DNA of 31,515 nt from an uncultured Candidatus Competibacteraceae bacterium (GTDB taxonomy: Bacteria; Pseudomonadota; Gammaproteobacteria; Competibacterales; Competibacteraceae): NCBI GenBank assembly GCA_937872125.1, contig CALMNY010000181.1, positions 1-31,515 on the forward strand. Reading direction: 5' to 3'. The first letter of the stretch is position 1. Every line of letters starts with the position of its first letter. The notes beneath the pieces were generated by a model that made no database searches, was not told where the DNA came from, and worked only from the letters and a program-made list of their open reading frames with translations. This document shows, piece by piece, positions 22,295 through 28,829 of the stretch. The position numbers and the translations under genes are program-made.

Positions 22295-23992
22295 TCACAA
22301 AGAAACCGGCGCCTCAACCCCAGCCCCCGCCTTCCGCCCTGACGGGCGGGGCGCTTCCCTCCCCACGGCTAAAGCCGGGGGCTTCTCGCGCCAATCTGGT
22401 GAGTGGGGCGTGAGCGCCAGGGATGGAGCCCGCGTGCGGTTGGCGTGGCGCGTCCGCGCGGCGCGCAGAAACGCCAGAAACAGCGGGTGGCCGGACCACG
22501 GCGCGGCGGTGAATTCCGGCAGGAACTGGCAGCCGAGAAACCAGGGGTGACCGGGCAGTTCGATGATGTCCACCTGACGACCGTCCAGCGCTGCGCCGGT
22601 GAAGCGCAGGCCGTGATCCATGAGCAGGGTCTGATAGCGAGGATTGAGGCCGGCCGTTTGCCGATGGCGCTCGCGAACCTGATGGCGACCATACGCGGCC
22701 CGCGCCAGGCTGCCCGGGGCCAGTCGGGTCACGCGGCCGCCGCGAGGCTGGTCAGCAGCGGCCAGGGGGATGATGACGGGTTCGGGGGTGTCCGGCGTCC
22801 CGGGCTGGCGCTCGACCGCGGCCAGGCCCGCGACCTGACGGGCGAATTCACTCACCGCCCAGTGCATGCCGGCGCCCAGACCCAGGAAGGGCACGCCCAG
22901 GGTGCGAGCGGCGTGGATTGCGGCGAGCGCGACCGGCGGCGGGGGCGCGCCATCGGGGACCAGCAGGGCATCCACCGCGCTCAGGTCACAGCCTGCGACG
23001 GGCGGGTCCACGCCCAGCCAGCGCCGGTCGAGCTGGAGACCGAGGAGGCGCGCGCTGTGCTGCAGGGCGGCGTCCAGGGATGGGGCGGCCGGGCCGACCT
23101 GTTCCGGATGGGCGCTAACCACCCCCAGGGTGACCATCGGCCCCGTGGGCGTGGGCGGCGCCAGGAGCGGCTCCCAGGCCGTCAGGTCCGCCGGCGGCGC
23201 GTCCAGCCCGAAGGCGGCCAGCACCTGCGCGTCCGCCCCCACGGCCTGCAACAGGTGCGGCAGCCGGTAGACGGTGTCGGTATCCACCACCGACAGCACC
23301 GCCGGCGCGGGGACGTTGGTAAAGAGGGCGAGCTTGCGGCGCGCCCCGTCCGGCAGGGGCAGCTCGGCGCGGCACAGCAGGAGATCCGGTTGGATACCAA
23401 TGGCGCGCAACTCGTGCACGGTGTGCTGGGCGGGTTTCGTCTTGATCTCGCCCGCGGCCCGCAGGAACGGCACCAGGGTCAGGTGGGCGAACAGGGTGTG
23501 GCGCGGCCCGGCGGTCACCCGCAGCTGGCGGATCGCCTCCAGAAACGGCAGCGACTCGATATCGCCCACGGTGCCGCCGACCACCACCAGGGCGAGGTCC
23601 GCCCCGGCGGCGCCGGCCAGGATGCGCCGCTGGATTTCGTCGGTGAGGTGGGGAATCACCTGCACCGTCCGCCCGAGATAGTCGCCGCGCCGTTCGCGAC
23701 GGATGACCTCGGCATAGACCTGGCCCAGGGTCACGCTCTGCTGGCCGGCGGCCGGAATGCCCAGGAAGCGCTCGGCGTGGCCCAGGTCGCGATCAGTCTC
23801 GGCGCCGTCATCAGTGAGGAACACCTCGCCGTGGGGGCGCAAGGCGCGGGAGTCGACGTTGAGATAGGGCGCCAGCTTGACGAGGGTGACGCGCAAGCCC
23901 CGGGCCGCCAGCACCGCGCCCAGGGCCGCGGCCGTCACGCCTTTGCCCAGGGACGAGGCCACGCCACTGGTGACAAAGACCAGGCGGGTCAT
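22295..23992 (-). CDS. CTP synthase paralogue with inactivated glutaminase site, C-terminus extended by IS sequence
   Basis: PyrG makes CTP from UTP, ATP and glutamine-derived ammonia. Here the synthetase half keeps SSLGKG, GAETDRDLGH, GGTVGDIES and KTKPAQHTV, although KLDPY has become KLAPY and the following loop is two residues shorter. In the glutaminase half the nucleophile motif FLGICLGM reads FLGLGAGM (Cys lost), and QFHPEF reads QFLPEF (His lost); Glu is kept. Glutamine hydrolysis should therefore be impossible; ammonia-driven synthesis or a binding role remains possible. The natural end should fall after PLFLAFLRAARTRHANR; the last 20-35 residues are read from the tnpB element. The ATG overlaps the nucleotidase stop (ATGA). 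Confidence 0.88.
   Translation of the reverse strand: MTRLVFVTSGVASSLGKGVTAAALGAVLAARGLRVTLVKLAPYLNVDSRALRPHGEVFLTDDGAETDRDLGHAERFLGIPAAGQQSVTLGQVYAEVIRRERRGDYLGRTVQVIPHLTDEIQRRILAGAAGADLALVVVGGTVGDIESLPFLEAIRQLRVTAGPRHTLFAHLTLVPFLRAAGEIKTKPAQHTVHELRAIGIQPDLLLCRAELPLPDGARRKLALFTNVPAPAVLSVVDTDTVYRLPHLLQAVGADAQVLAAFGLDAPPADLTAWEPLLAPPTPTGPMVTLGVVSAHPEQVGPAAPSLDAALQHSARLLGLQLDRRWLGVDPPVAGCDLSAVDALLVPDGAPPPPVALAAIHAARTLGVPFLGLGAGMHWAVSEFARQVAGLAAVERQPGTPDTPEPVIIPLAAADQPRGGRVTRLAPGSLARAAYGRHQVRERHRQTAGLNPRYQTLLMDHGLRFTGAALDGRQVDIIELPGHPWFLGCQFLPEFTAAPWSGHPLFLAFLRAARTRHANRTRAPSLALTPHSPDWREKPPALAVGREAPRPSGRKAGAGVEAPVSL
22361..22384. repeat. Left-end hairpin of the tnpB-only element
   Basis: An exact 24-bp direct copy of 21154-21177 with core CGGCTAAAGCCG. 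It is translated as part of the artificial C-terminal tail of the CTP-synthase-like protein. Confidence 0.75.
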
Positions 23993-24978
23993 GGCGCCTC
24001 CACCCGCGGGGGGCTGGCGGACGGCGCCGGTTGCAGCAAGGAGCCCGTGGGATAAGGCACCTTGCCCGCCGGCACGCAATGCGCCGCGCGGTCCAGGTGC
24101 AGGTCCTGGTCATCGAAGAAGATATGCGCCTTGAACGCGGTGAGGATCGCGGTCTTGGCCACGCCGCCGAGAAAAAAGATCTCGTCGACGGCCACGCCCC
24201 AGTGGCGCAGGGTTTTGATGACGCGCATTTCCGCCGGCGCGGCGCGCGCGGTGACGAGGGCGATGCGGATCAGGGCGGCCTGTCCGTACTGCGCCAGGCG
24301 CTGTTGCAGGCGTGACAATTTGCGCAGCATTTTGGCGTAGGGGCCGTCGCCCAGCGGCTCATCCTGACGGGCATCCTCGCTGGCGTGGAAGCTCTCCAGG
24401 CCCTGCGTGCGGAACACCAGTTCACTGGTCTCGTCGAACAGCACGGCATCGCCATCAAAGGCGATGCGGACCTGATCCTCGCTGGGCGCGAGGCGCTGAC
24501 TGGGCGGGGGCTTGACGATGGCCGCCGCGCAGACCTGCTCGTCGATCACCCGTTGCGCGTCCTCGACGTTGGTGGTGAGAAACAGATCCACGGCGAAGGC
24601 GGCGAGGTAATCGACGACAGACTCGCCACCGGTGAAGGCATGGCGCCGAATGGGCAGGCCCCGGGCGCGGATGTTGTTGAAGACCCGCACGCCGGTTTCC
24701 GGGCTGTTGCGCGACATCACCACCACTTCCACCAACGGCTGCGGGTCATTGGCGGGCTGCACCTGGTTCAGGCCCAGCAAGGCGCGCACCAGCGGCATGC
24801 CCGTGCCATCCGCCAGGGGCTCGGCCTCCCGGGCCTGCATGTAGGCGCGATAGTCGGCCACCGCGGCCGCGGGATCCGCCGCGTAGCGGGCGCGGAACAG
24901 GCTGTCGCTTTCGGTCATGTCGAACAGGGCCGTCGCCGAAATGCCGACGACGAAGGTTTCAGCGAGATCCAGGGCCAT
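23989..24978 (-). CDS. Cytosolic 5'-nucleotidase (PF06189-type, HAD-like)
   Basis: Predicted to remove phosphate from nucleoside monophosphates. The 329-residue protein follows the family plan: FVVGISATALFDMTESDSLF at the start, LVEVVVMSRNSPETGVRVFN, LPIRRHAFTGGESVVDYLAA, the Asp pair in RIAFDGDAVLFDETSE, and LVTARAAPAEMRVIKTLRHW, then DEIFFLGGVAKTAIL and HIFFDDQDLH with the metal-binding Asp pair. Family members more often have DFDGVL; here the motif is DGDAVL, and both Asp are kept. It overlaps the CTP-synthase-like start by four bases and follows a 67-residue protein by 18 bases, forming a nucleotide-metabolism operon. Confidence 0.88.
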   Translation of the reverse strand: MALDLAETFVVGISATALFDMTESDSLFRARYAADPAAAVADYRAYMQAREAEPLADGTGMPLVRALLGLNQVQPANDPQPLVEVVVMSRNSPETGVRVFNNIRARGLPIRRHAFTGGESVVDYLAAFAVDLFLTTNVEDAQRVIDEQVCAAAIVKPPPSQRLAPSEDQVRIAFDGDAVLFDETSELVFRTQGLESFHASEDARQDEPLGDGPYAKMLRKLSRLQQRLAQYGQAALIRIALVTARAAPAEMRVIKTLRHWGVAVDEIFFLGGVAKTAILTAFKAHIFFDDQDLHLDRAAHCVPAGKVPYPTGSLLQPAPSASPPRVEAP

Positions 24979-24996
24979 GGCGCGCGTGACCGGCGC

Positions 24997-25200
24997 TCAA
25001 TCGCCCTCGGCGAGGGCTGTCGTCACGGCGGCCCTGATCGCCTGGGGCTCCGGCGCCAGTACGCCGTCCGCAATCTGTTCCTGAATCGAGGTGGAGAAAT
25101 CGGCGTTCCTCAGCACCTCCTGGTACACGTTGCCGTAGGGATCACGGATGCAAAGGGTGGTGGTGACCTCGGCCTTCCAGGGGAGTCTTGATAGCGGCAT
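24997..25200 (-). CDS. Small hypothetical protein, first gene of the nucleotidase operon
   Basis: 67 residues (MPLSRLPWKAEVTTTLCIRD, YGNVYQEVLRNADFSTSIQE, then EPQAIRAAVTTALAEGD). It is soluble and resembles small phage/plasmid proteins. AGGATCAGGATC precedes the ATG at 25200. Family not recognised. It is 18 bases before the nucleotidase gene, and about 100 bases after a promoter carrying the CATTACCGAC motif. Confidence 0.65.
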   Translation of the reverse strand: MPLSRLPWKAEVTTTLCIRDPYGNVYQEVLRNADFSTSIQEQIADGVLAPEPQAIRAAVTTALAEGD

Positions 25201-25302
25201 GATCCTGATCCTGTGGGGTTGTAGAACGTACGGAGCGGGCGTGCGCCGCACCCGGGGCGTGGGGGTGGGCCGGGTCCGTCCGCGCGTTACTCACCCGCGG
25301 TC

Positions 25303-25331
25303 ACATTAGCATTAAAAGGTCGGTAATGCAA
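25303..25331 (-). promoter_or_regulatory. Promoter with embedded CATTACCGAC motif, copy 3
   Basis: On the minus strand TTGCAT (25326-25331), 17-base spacer beginning TACCGACC, then TAATGT (25303-25308). The shared 10-mer overlaps the -35 and the start of the spacer, a position where a bound repressor would block RNA polymerase. It drives the 67-residue protein / nucleotidase / CTP-synthase-like operon. Confidence 0.65.
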
Positions 25332-25363
25332 TGAATCACCTTGCGCAACCCTGCATCCCCGCG

Positions 25364-25591
25364 TCAGGCGGTAAAGTGGCACGACGGGCCAGGGGGCGGA
25401 CGGGACTCCGCGTGAGCCACAATAAAAATCTTGCTGCCGATCACGAAGGGATTGAGCAGGCGCAGGCAAAAGCGCAGCAAGAGCCACACCACATAGGCCC
25501 GCGCCCGCCAGGGTCCCCGGATGTCCGCGGCGAGGACCATCCCGGGCGGCAGGGACGGGAGATCGCGGGGATCAGGCGGGCGGCGCGGCAT
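25364..25591 (-). CDS. Small membrane-associated hypothetical protein
   Basis: 75 residues: a Pro/Arg-rich start (MPRRPPDPRDLPSLPPGMVL), then one likely hydrophobic helix (AYVVWLLLRFCLRLLNPFVI) and a short tail. It overlaps the upstream Cys-rich gene by 20 bases and is the last gene of the nine-gene operon. Family not recognised. Confidence 0.5.
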   Translation of the reverse strand: MPRRPPDPRDLPSLPPGMVLAADIRGPWRARAYVVWLLLRFCLRLLNPFVIGSKIFIVAHAESRPPPGPSCHFTA

Positions 25592-25796
25592 GCGGGGTTC
25601 TCCAGGCGGCGCAGAAGGCGCCTTCCGTGGCCAAGGTCGTGGGTGCGTAGGGCTGCAGCCAGAACGGGGGCTGGCGGATGAGCCGGCACTGGCCCTGCGC
25701 CACCCCGGCGATCGTCCGGGGCGGGCAGGCGGACTGCCAGAAGCGGCAGGTACCGCAGCGGCAATCCGTCCTGGGCGCAGCGGCGCGACGTCCCAT
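25572..25796 (-). CDS. Small Cys-rich protein (CxxC ... C ... C type)
   Basis: 74 residues with CRCGTCRFWQSACPP, GQCRLIRQPPFW and EGAFCAAW. The spacing C..C..W, G.CR, C..W is common in short phage and plasmid proteins thought to bind a metal ion or Fe-S cluster. One base separates it from the stop codon of the preceding gene, so it is translationally coupled. Confidence 0.65.
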   Translation of the reverse strand: MGRRAAAPRTDCRCGTCRFWQSACPPRTIAGVAQGQCRLIRQPPFWLQPYAPTTLATEGAFCAAWRTPHAAPPA

Positions 25797-25797
25797 C

Positions 25798-26061
25798 CTA
25801 GGTCCGGCAACTGCCGCGCATGGTCACCACGGGCGGCGGCGGGGACACCCGGGTCAGGGGGTGACTTCCCGTCCGGGACGGCGCCGCTGGCGTCGCAGCC
25901 GGCATAAAAAACGGACAGCGGGCGCCGCTATCCCCGAGGGGCCGGAGGGACAGTTCGTGCCGCGCCCACTTGTGCGTCAGGCGCGCGGTGTAGCGCCAGC
26001 AGGACGGGGAGCGGCTGCATTCTTCATCGTGGCAATGCGACAGATCATGGGGAGCGAGCAT
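25798..26061 (-). CDS. Small Cys-rich protein
   Basis: 87 residues with CHDEECSRSPSCWRYTARLT and, later, GARCPFFMPA: four Cys in a C...C....C / C..F arrangement plus His, suggesting a structural zinc or Fe-S site. The last 35 residues are Pro/Thr/Ser rich. GGAAG lies upstream of the ATG at 26061. Similar Cys-rich mini-proteins are frequent in phage genomes; the function is unknown. Confidence 0.65.
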   Translation of the reverse strand: MLAPHDLSHCHDEECSRSPSCWRYTARLTHKWARHELSLRPLGDSGARCPFFMPAATPAAPSRTGSHPLTRVSPPPPVVTMRGSCRT

Positions 26062-26124
26062 CGTTTTCTTCCTTCGGTAACTACCAGGGCAATAAGATCG
26101 AGTGGGGCCGGACCGCGGCCGGCA

Positions 26125-26352
26125 TCAGGGGCTCGGGCCGCCCGTGAGCGCCGTCCCGGTTGCGGGCGCCGTCCACGCTCGGCAGCTCGTTCCTTCGTCC
26201 AGCCGCACCACGCACGGGGCGTCCATGATCCAATCAGGAAAGGTGCGGTGGGGCGTCACCTGGTGTTCGTACCAGGCGCAATAGCCAAATCCGGACTTCA
26301 GTCCGCTGACCGCGGTGAGGATATGGTGGCAATTGCCGCAAAGCTGACTCAT
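26125..26352 (-). CDS. Small Cys-rich protein
   Basis: 75 residues: MSQLCGNCHHILTAVSGLKS, then GYCAWYEHQVTPHR and APCVVRLDEGTSCRAW. Five Cys and several His fit a compact metal-binding fold. The ATG overlaps the TGA of the upstream gene (ATGA). Confidence 0.65.
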   Translation of the reverse strand: MSQLCGNCHHILTAVSGLKSGFGYCAWYEHQVTPHRTFPDWIMDAPCVVRLDEGTSCRAWTAPATGTALTGGPSP

Positions 26353-26615
26353 GCCCAGTACTCCGCGAACCATGGATCGAAGGCCTGCCAGGCCGGGTGG
26401 CGCGGGTTGTCCAGCGGCGAGCGCTGGAGGGGTTGACCATCCCGACGGAGGAATTGCGGTCCCCACTGCGGGGTGAATAGCCAGCGCCAGGTGCGGCCTC
26501 GGGCATCCTGGCCGACGCCGTAATAGGTGGCATGGGAACATTCCCGGCAGTGTGGGTTCTGCCCCGGGGTGCTGGAGCAGTGGGGCGACGAGCAGTCGTG
26601 ACAGCAGGTGCTCAC
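26349..26615 (-). CDS. Small protein with Cys-rich N-terminus
   Basis: 88 residues starting at GTG 26615: MSTCCHDCSSPHCSSTPGQN, then HCRECSHATYY, six Cys in the first 30 residues, followed by a Trp-rich part (TWRWLFTPQWGPQFLRRDG) and a C-terminus ending DPWFAEYWA. The GTG overlaps the TGA of the preceding paralogue. Family not recognised. Confidence 0.65.
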   Translation of the reverse strand: MSTCCHDCSSPHCSSTPGQNPHCRECSHATYYGVGQDARGRTWRWLFTPQWGPQFLRRDGQPLQRSPLDNPRHPAWQAFDPWFAEYWA

Positions 26616-26938
26616 GGCATTTTTTCGCCGCGGGCGGCCGCGGCGCGGACGATGGCGCGGCGCGTGGCGGCGAAGGCGTCGCGGGCCAGACCCGCGCCAC
26701 AGGGCTCACACACGTTGTTCGCCGCCGCGTGCGCCTTGTCCGGCCCGGGCGCCGCGACCAGCATGCCGAGCTGGACGGCCAGGGCGAAGGCGTCGCCATT
26801 GTGATGCAGCGGGTTCCAGGCCAGGCGTGCGTGGGGCGGGAAGGGGGAATAAAACCCGTCTTCAATCCAGACGGCGGTGTGGATATGTTCCAGCCCCACG
26901 GCCTTGGCGGCCAACGTCAACAGGTCGCGGTCGGTCAT
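26612..26938 (-). CDS. Tandem paralogue 4: MTDRDLL...WNPL...ATRRAIVRAAA family
   Basis: 108 residues: MTDRDLLTLAAKAVGLEHIH, LAWNPLHHNGDAFALAVQLG, and ATRRAIVRAAAARGEKMP. The same three landmarks occur in the three upstream genes. This pattern is common in small uncharacterised proteins of Pseudomonas and Burkholderia phages (from memory). The ATG overlaps the upstream TGA. No catalytic motif is visible. Confidence 0.75.
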   Translation of the reverse strand: MTDRDLLTLAAKAVGLEHIHTAVWIEDGFYSPFPPHARLAWNPLHHNGDAFALAVQLGMLVAAPGPDKAHAAANNVCEPCGAGLARDAFAATRRAIVRAAAARGEKMP

Positions 26939-27264
26939 GGCGCCTCGCCCCCCATCGCTGCCGCGGCCTGGACGATGGCTCGGCGGACGGTCGCCATGCC
27001 GGCGGGCCCGGCGGGCACCGTGCACGATGCAGCGTGCTGCACGCCGGCATGCGTCCACTCAACCCGGCACGTCCGGCGCGCAGGTTCCGCGGGATCTACG
27101 CCCACCTCCAGGAACTGCACGCGCAGACCAAGCTGCACCAGCAGATCAAACGCGTCACAGTTGTAAAGCAGAGGATTCCAACCGTATTCCTGGTCGGGGG
27201 GTGGGAGTTCGCCGGGCAGCTGTGCCACCTGGGCGGCCCGGGCCAGCAATTCCCCATCGGTCAT
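26935..27264 (-). CDS. Tandem paralogue 3
   Basis: 109 residues: MTDGELLARAAQVAQLPGEL, YGWNPLLYNCDAFDLLVQLG, and TVRRAIVQAAAAMGGEAP. It keeps all three landmarks but replaces ATRRAIVRA with TVRRAIVQA and the usual GDA with CDA. It overlaps both neighbours by four bases. Confidence 0.75.
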   Translation of the reverse strand: MTDGELLARAAQVAQLPGELPPPDQEYGWNPLLYNCDAFDLLVQLGLRVQFLEVGVDPAEPARRTCRVEWTHAGVQHAASCTVPAGPAGMATVRRAIVQAAAAMGGEAP

Positions 27265-27629
27265 GCCATGCCCCGCAAATTGCCACCCAGATGGGGCAGG
27301 CGCGCGCTGGCTCCCGACCGTCGCTCGCCCAGGTGGACGGCGACCCGGACGATCGCGCGTCGGGTGGCGGCGGCGGGATCGCCGCTGACCGCCTCCCAAT
27401 AGACCCCCGTCCGTGGGTGGCGCGCGCCCACGCGCTCGTCGGCGTCATCCTCGGGCCGCACCACCTCGATGGCCAACTGCCGCGCCAGCTGGCGCGCGTC
27501 GCCCTCTTGGGTCAGCGGATTCCAGAGGCGGCCGCCGGGACCGCGCAATCCATCCACCTCCTGCCAATACCAATCCACGCCCGCCGCGTGAGCGGCCCGG
27601 CGGAGACAGTCGTGACCCAGTGCCGCCAT
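27261..27629 (-). CDS. Tandem paralogue 2
   Basis: 122 residues: MAALGHDCLRRAAHAAGVDW, RLWNPLTQEGDARQLARQLA, and ATRRAIVRVAVHLGERRSG, with a further C-terminal stretch absent from copies 3 and 4. The N-terminal MTD motif is not kept. Confidence 0.72.
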   Translation of the reverse strand: MAALGHDCLRRAAHAAGVDWYWQEVDGLRGPGGRLWNPLTQEGDARQLARQLAIEVVRPEDDADERVGARHPRTGVYWEAVSGDPAAATRRAIVRVAVHLGERRSGASARLPHLGGNLRGMA

Positions 27630-27647
27630 GTCACGCCCCCGCCCTGG

Positions 27648-28070
27648 TTAGCGCGACGCGCCGCTGGCGCGCAGGTCGTCCCGGCCCACCCGGGCGGCGC
27701 GCGTGAGCCAACGGGGGAGCGTCGTATACCACGCGCGGGTCCGGGGACTGCTCTGCCCCCGCTGGGCGGCGGCGCGCACAATCGCCCGGCGCGTGGCGAC
27801 GTGATAATCAAATCCCGGCGGGGTGACGGGCTGAATCACCGCACCCGTGCCCAGCAAGCCGCGTGACCAGCGGACCTCCACGCACTCCCGATCGAGGTCG
27901 GGCGGGCGGATCTCCAGCGCCAGCGTCACCGCCAGGCGGAGCGCCGTCCCATCGCAGGTCAGCGGATTCCACAGGCCGCCGTGTTGGTCATGTAAGCCGT
28001 CGGGAGCGGCCTGCTGCCAGGCGATCCCCGCCGCCTGGGCGGCCTGAATGAGTAATTGCTGGTCGGTCAT
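27648..28070 (-). CDS. Tandem paralogue 1 (operon leader)
   Basis: 140 residues: MTDQQLLIQAAQAAGIAWQQ, GLWNPLTCDGTALRLAVTLA, and VATRRAIVRAAAQRGQSSPR, then an extra 35-residue basic tail (WYTTLPRWLTRAARVGRDDL). It is the first gene of the minus-strand operon, with a CATTACCGAC copy about 50 bases upstream. Confidence 0.75.
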   Translation of the reverse strand: MTDQQLLIQAAQAAGIAWQQAAPDGLHDQHGGLWNPLTCDGTALRLAVTLALEIRPPDLDRECVEVRWSRGLLGTGAVIQPVTPPGFDYHVATRRAIVRAAAQRGQSSPRTRAWYTTLPRWLTRAARVGRDDLRASGASR

Positions 28071-28120
28071 TATATTGATACTTATGGGCGATCTTGGCTG
28101 ATGAGAGCCGGCTACCTGGA

Positions 28121-28130
28121 GTCGGTAATG
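28121..28130 (-). promoter_or_regulatory. CATTACCGAC motif, copy 4
   Basis: An exact copy on the minus strand, about 50 bases before the first gene of the nine-gene operon and pointing toward it. No strong -10 at the expected distance. Confidence 0.55.
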
Positions 28131-28293
28131 CTTCCTGCTTGGCGTAGTGCGCGGCGGAGGCAGACGCGTTTATTTTCCGGCAGCCGGTCACTACATTAAG
28201 GTTACAACGAAGGCGCGCTGACGTCCAGCAGGCAGATACCACCGCCGCCTAATCCGCACCTGATAGCGCCAGGTAAGGGTAAATAATCATAAA

Positions 28294-28304
28294 GGTCGGT
28301 AATG
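28294..28304 (-). promoter_or_regulatory. CATTACCGACC motif, copy 5
   Basis: An exact copy on the minus strand ending four bases before the -35 of the plus-strand promoter at 28309. Unlike the others it does not point toward the nearest gene, so it could act as an operator for either direction. Confidence 0.55.
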
Positions 28305-28308
28305 ATAC

Positions 28309-28337
28309 TTGACTTGGGCAAAGCTGGCTGTTACAGT
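28309..28337 (+). promoter_or_regulatory. Sigma-70-like promoter for the DUF5983-like gene
   Basis: TTGACT, 17-base spacer, TACAGT, about 35 bases upstream of the ATG at 28372. This is the best promoter match on the plus strand in this part. Motif copy 5 lies immediately upstream. Confidence 0.65.
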
Positions 28338-28371
28338 AGACCCCATAGCCCACCCCACCCTGGAGATCCCC

Positions 28372-28725
28372 ATGTCGTCTGCCCCGTTCGCCCCCCACTC
28401 CGCCCCCCAGCCGGCGGCGCGGACCTTCCATAAAATGCTGGAGCTTTCCACCGCGCACCTGCCCCCGACGATCATGGCGCACCTGGAGGACACGGCGGGG
28501 GCGGATTATCCGTTCGTGAGCTTTCTGAACGAATACGGGGTCATGCTGTCCCTGCCGGACGCGGAGGAAGGGCCGTTTTTCCTGGAAGTGCTGGGCGCAT
28601 CGCCCCTGGCAGACCCACGGTTTATCGCCGTGATCGACTATGCCCGCGCCCTGGGTTGCACCTGGCTGCTGGTGGACCGGGATGTCCCGGTCCTGCCGGA
28701 TCTGCCGGTGTACGAATGGGAGTAA
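28372..28725 (+). CDS. DUF5983-like plasmid/phage protein
   Basis: 117 residues. The features LSTAHLPPTIMAHLED, an acidic middle, FIAVIDYARALGCTWLLVDR and the end LPDLPVYEWE match what I recall of DUF5983 (STAHI..., YA...GC..ILFDRD, LP.YEW). These small proteins are widespread on plasmids and integrative elements and have no known function. GGAG precedes the ATG by seven bases. Confidence 0.7.
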   Translation: MSSAPFAPHSAPQPAARTFHKMLELSTAHLPPTIMAHLEDTAGADYPFVSFLNEYGVMLSLPDAEEGPFFLEVLGASPLADPRFIAVIDYARALGCTWLLVDRDVPVLPDLPVYEWE

Positions 28726-28829
28726 CCCGCGAACCGTCGGGTGGCGCGCGCGAATCCCTGCCGCCGCCCGGACACCCTGCCTGCGGGGCTGGCCGCCCCG
28801 CGTGATTCCGCCCGAAGAGGACCGCCGGC

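Larger units (their letters stand above)
21144..22395 (-). mobile_element. IS200/IS605-family tnpB-only element (boundaries approximate)
   Basis: A lone tnpB flanked by the same 24-bp hairpin-forming sequence in direct orientation at 21154-21177 and 22361-22384. A further GC hairpin sits near 22335-22350, next to the tnpB-proximal end. There is no tnpA, so movement would need one in trans. The sequence closely resembles known family ends (on the minus strand a GGCTTTAGCC core followed by GTGGGG and TACATGAC). The exact left boundary is uncertain. It separates the GmtX-like gene from the CTP-synthase-like gene and replaces the stop codon of the latter. Confidence 0.8.
28071..28371. other. Divergent intergenic region with two CATTACCGAC copies
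   Basis: About 300 bases without a supported gene between the nine-gene minus operon and the plus-strand DUF5983-like gene. It holds motif copies at 28121-28130 and 28294-28304 and a clear plus-strand promoter at 28309-28337. Confidence 0.5.
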
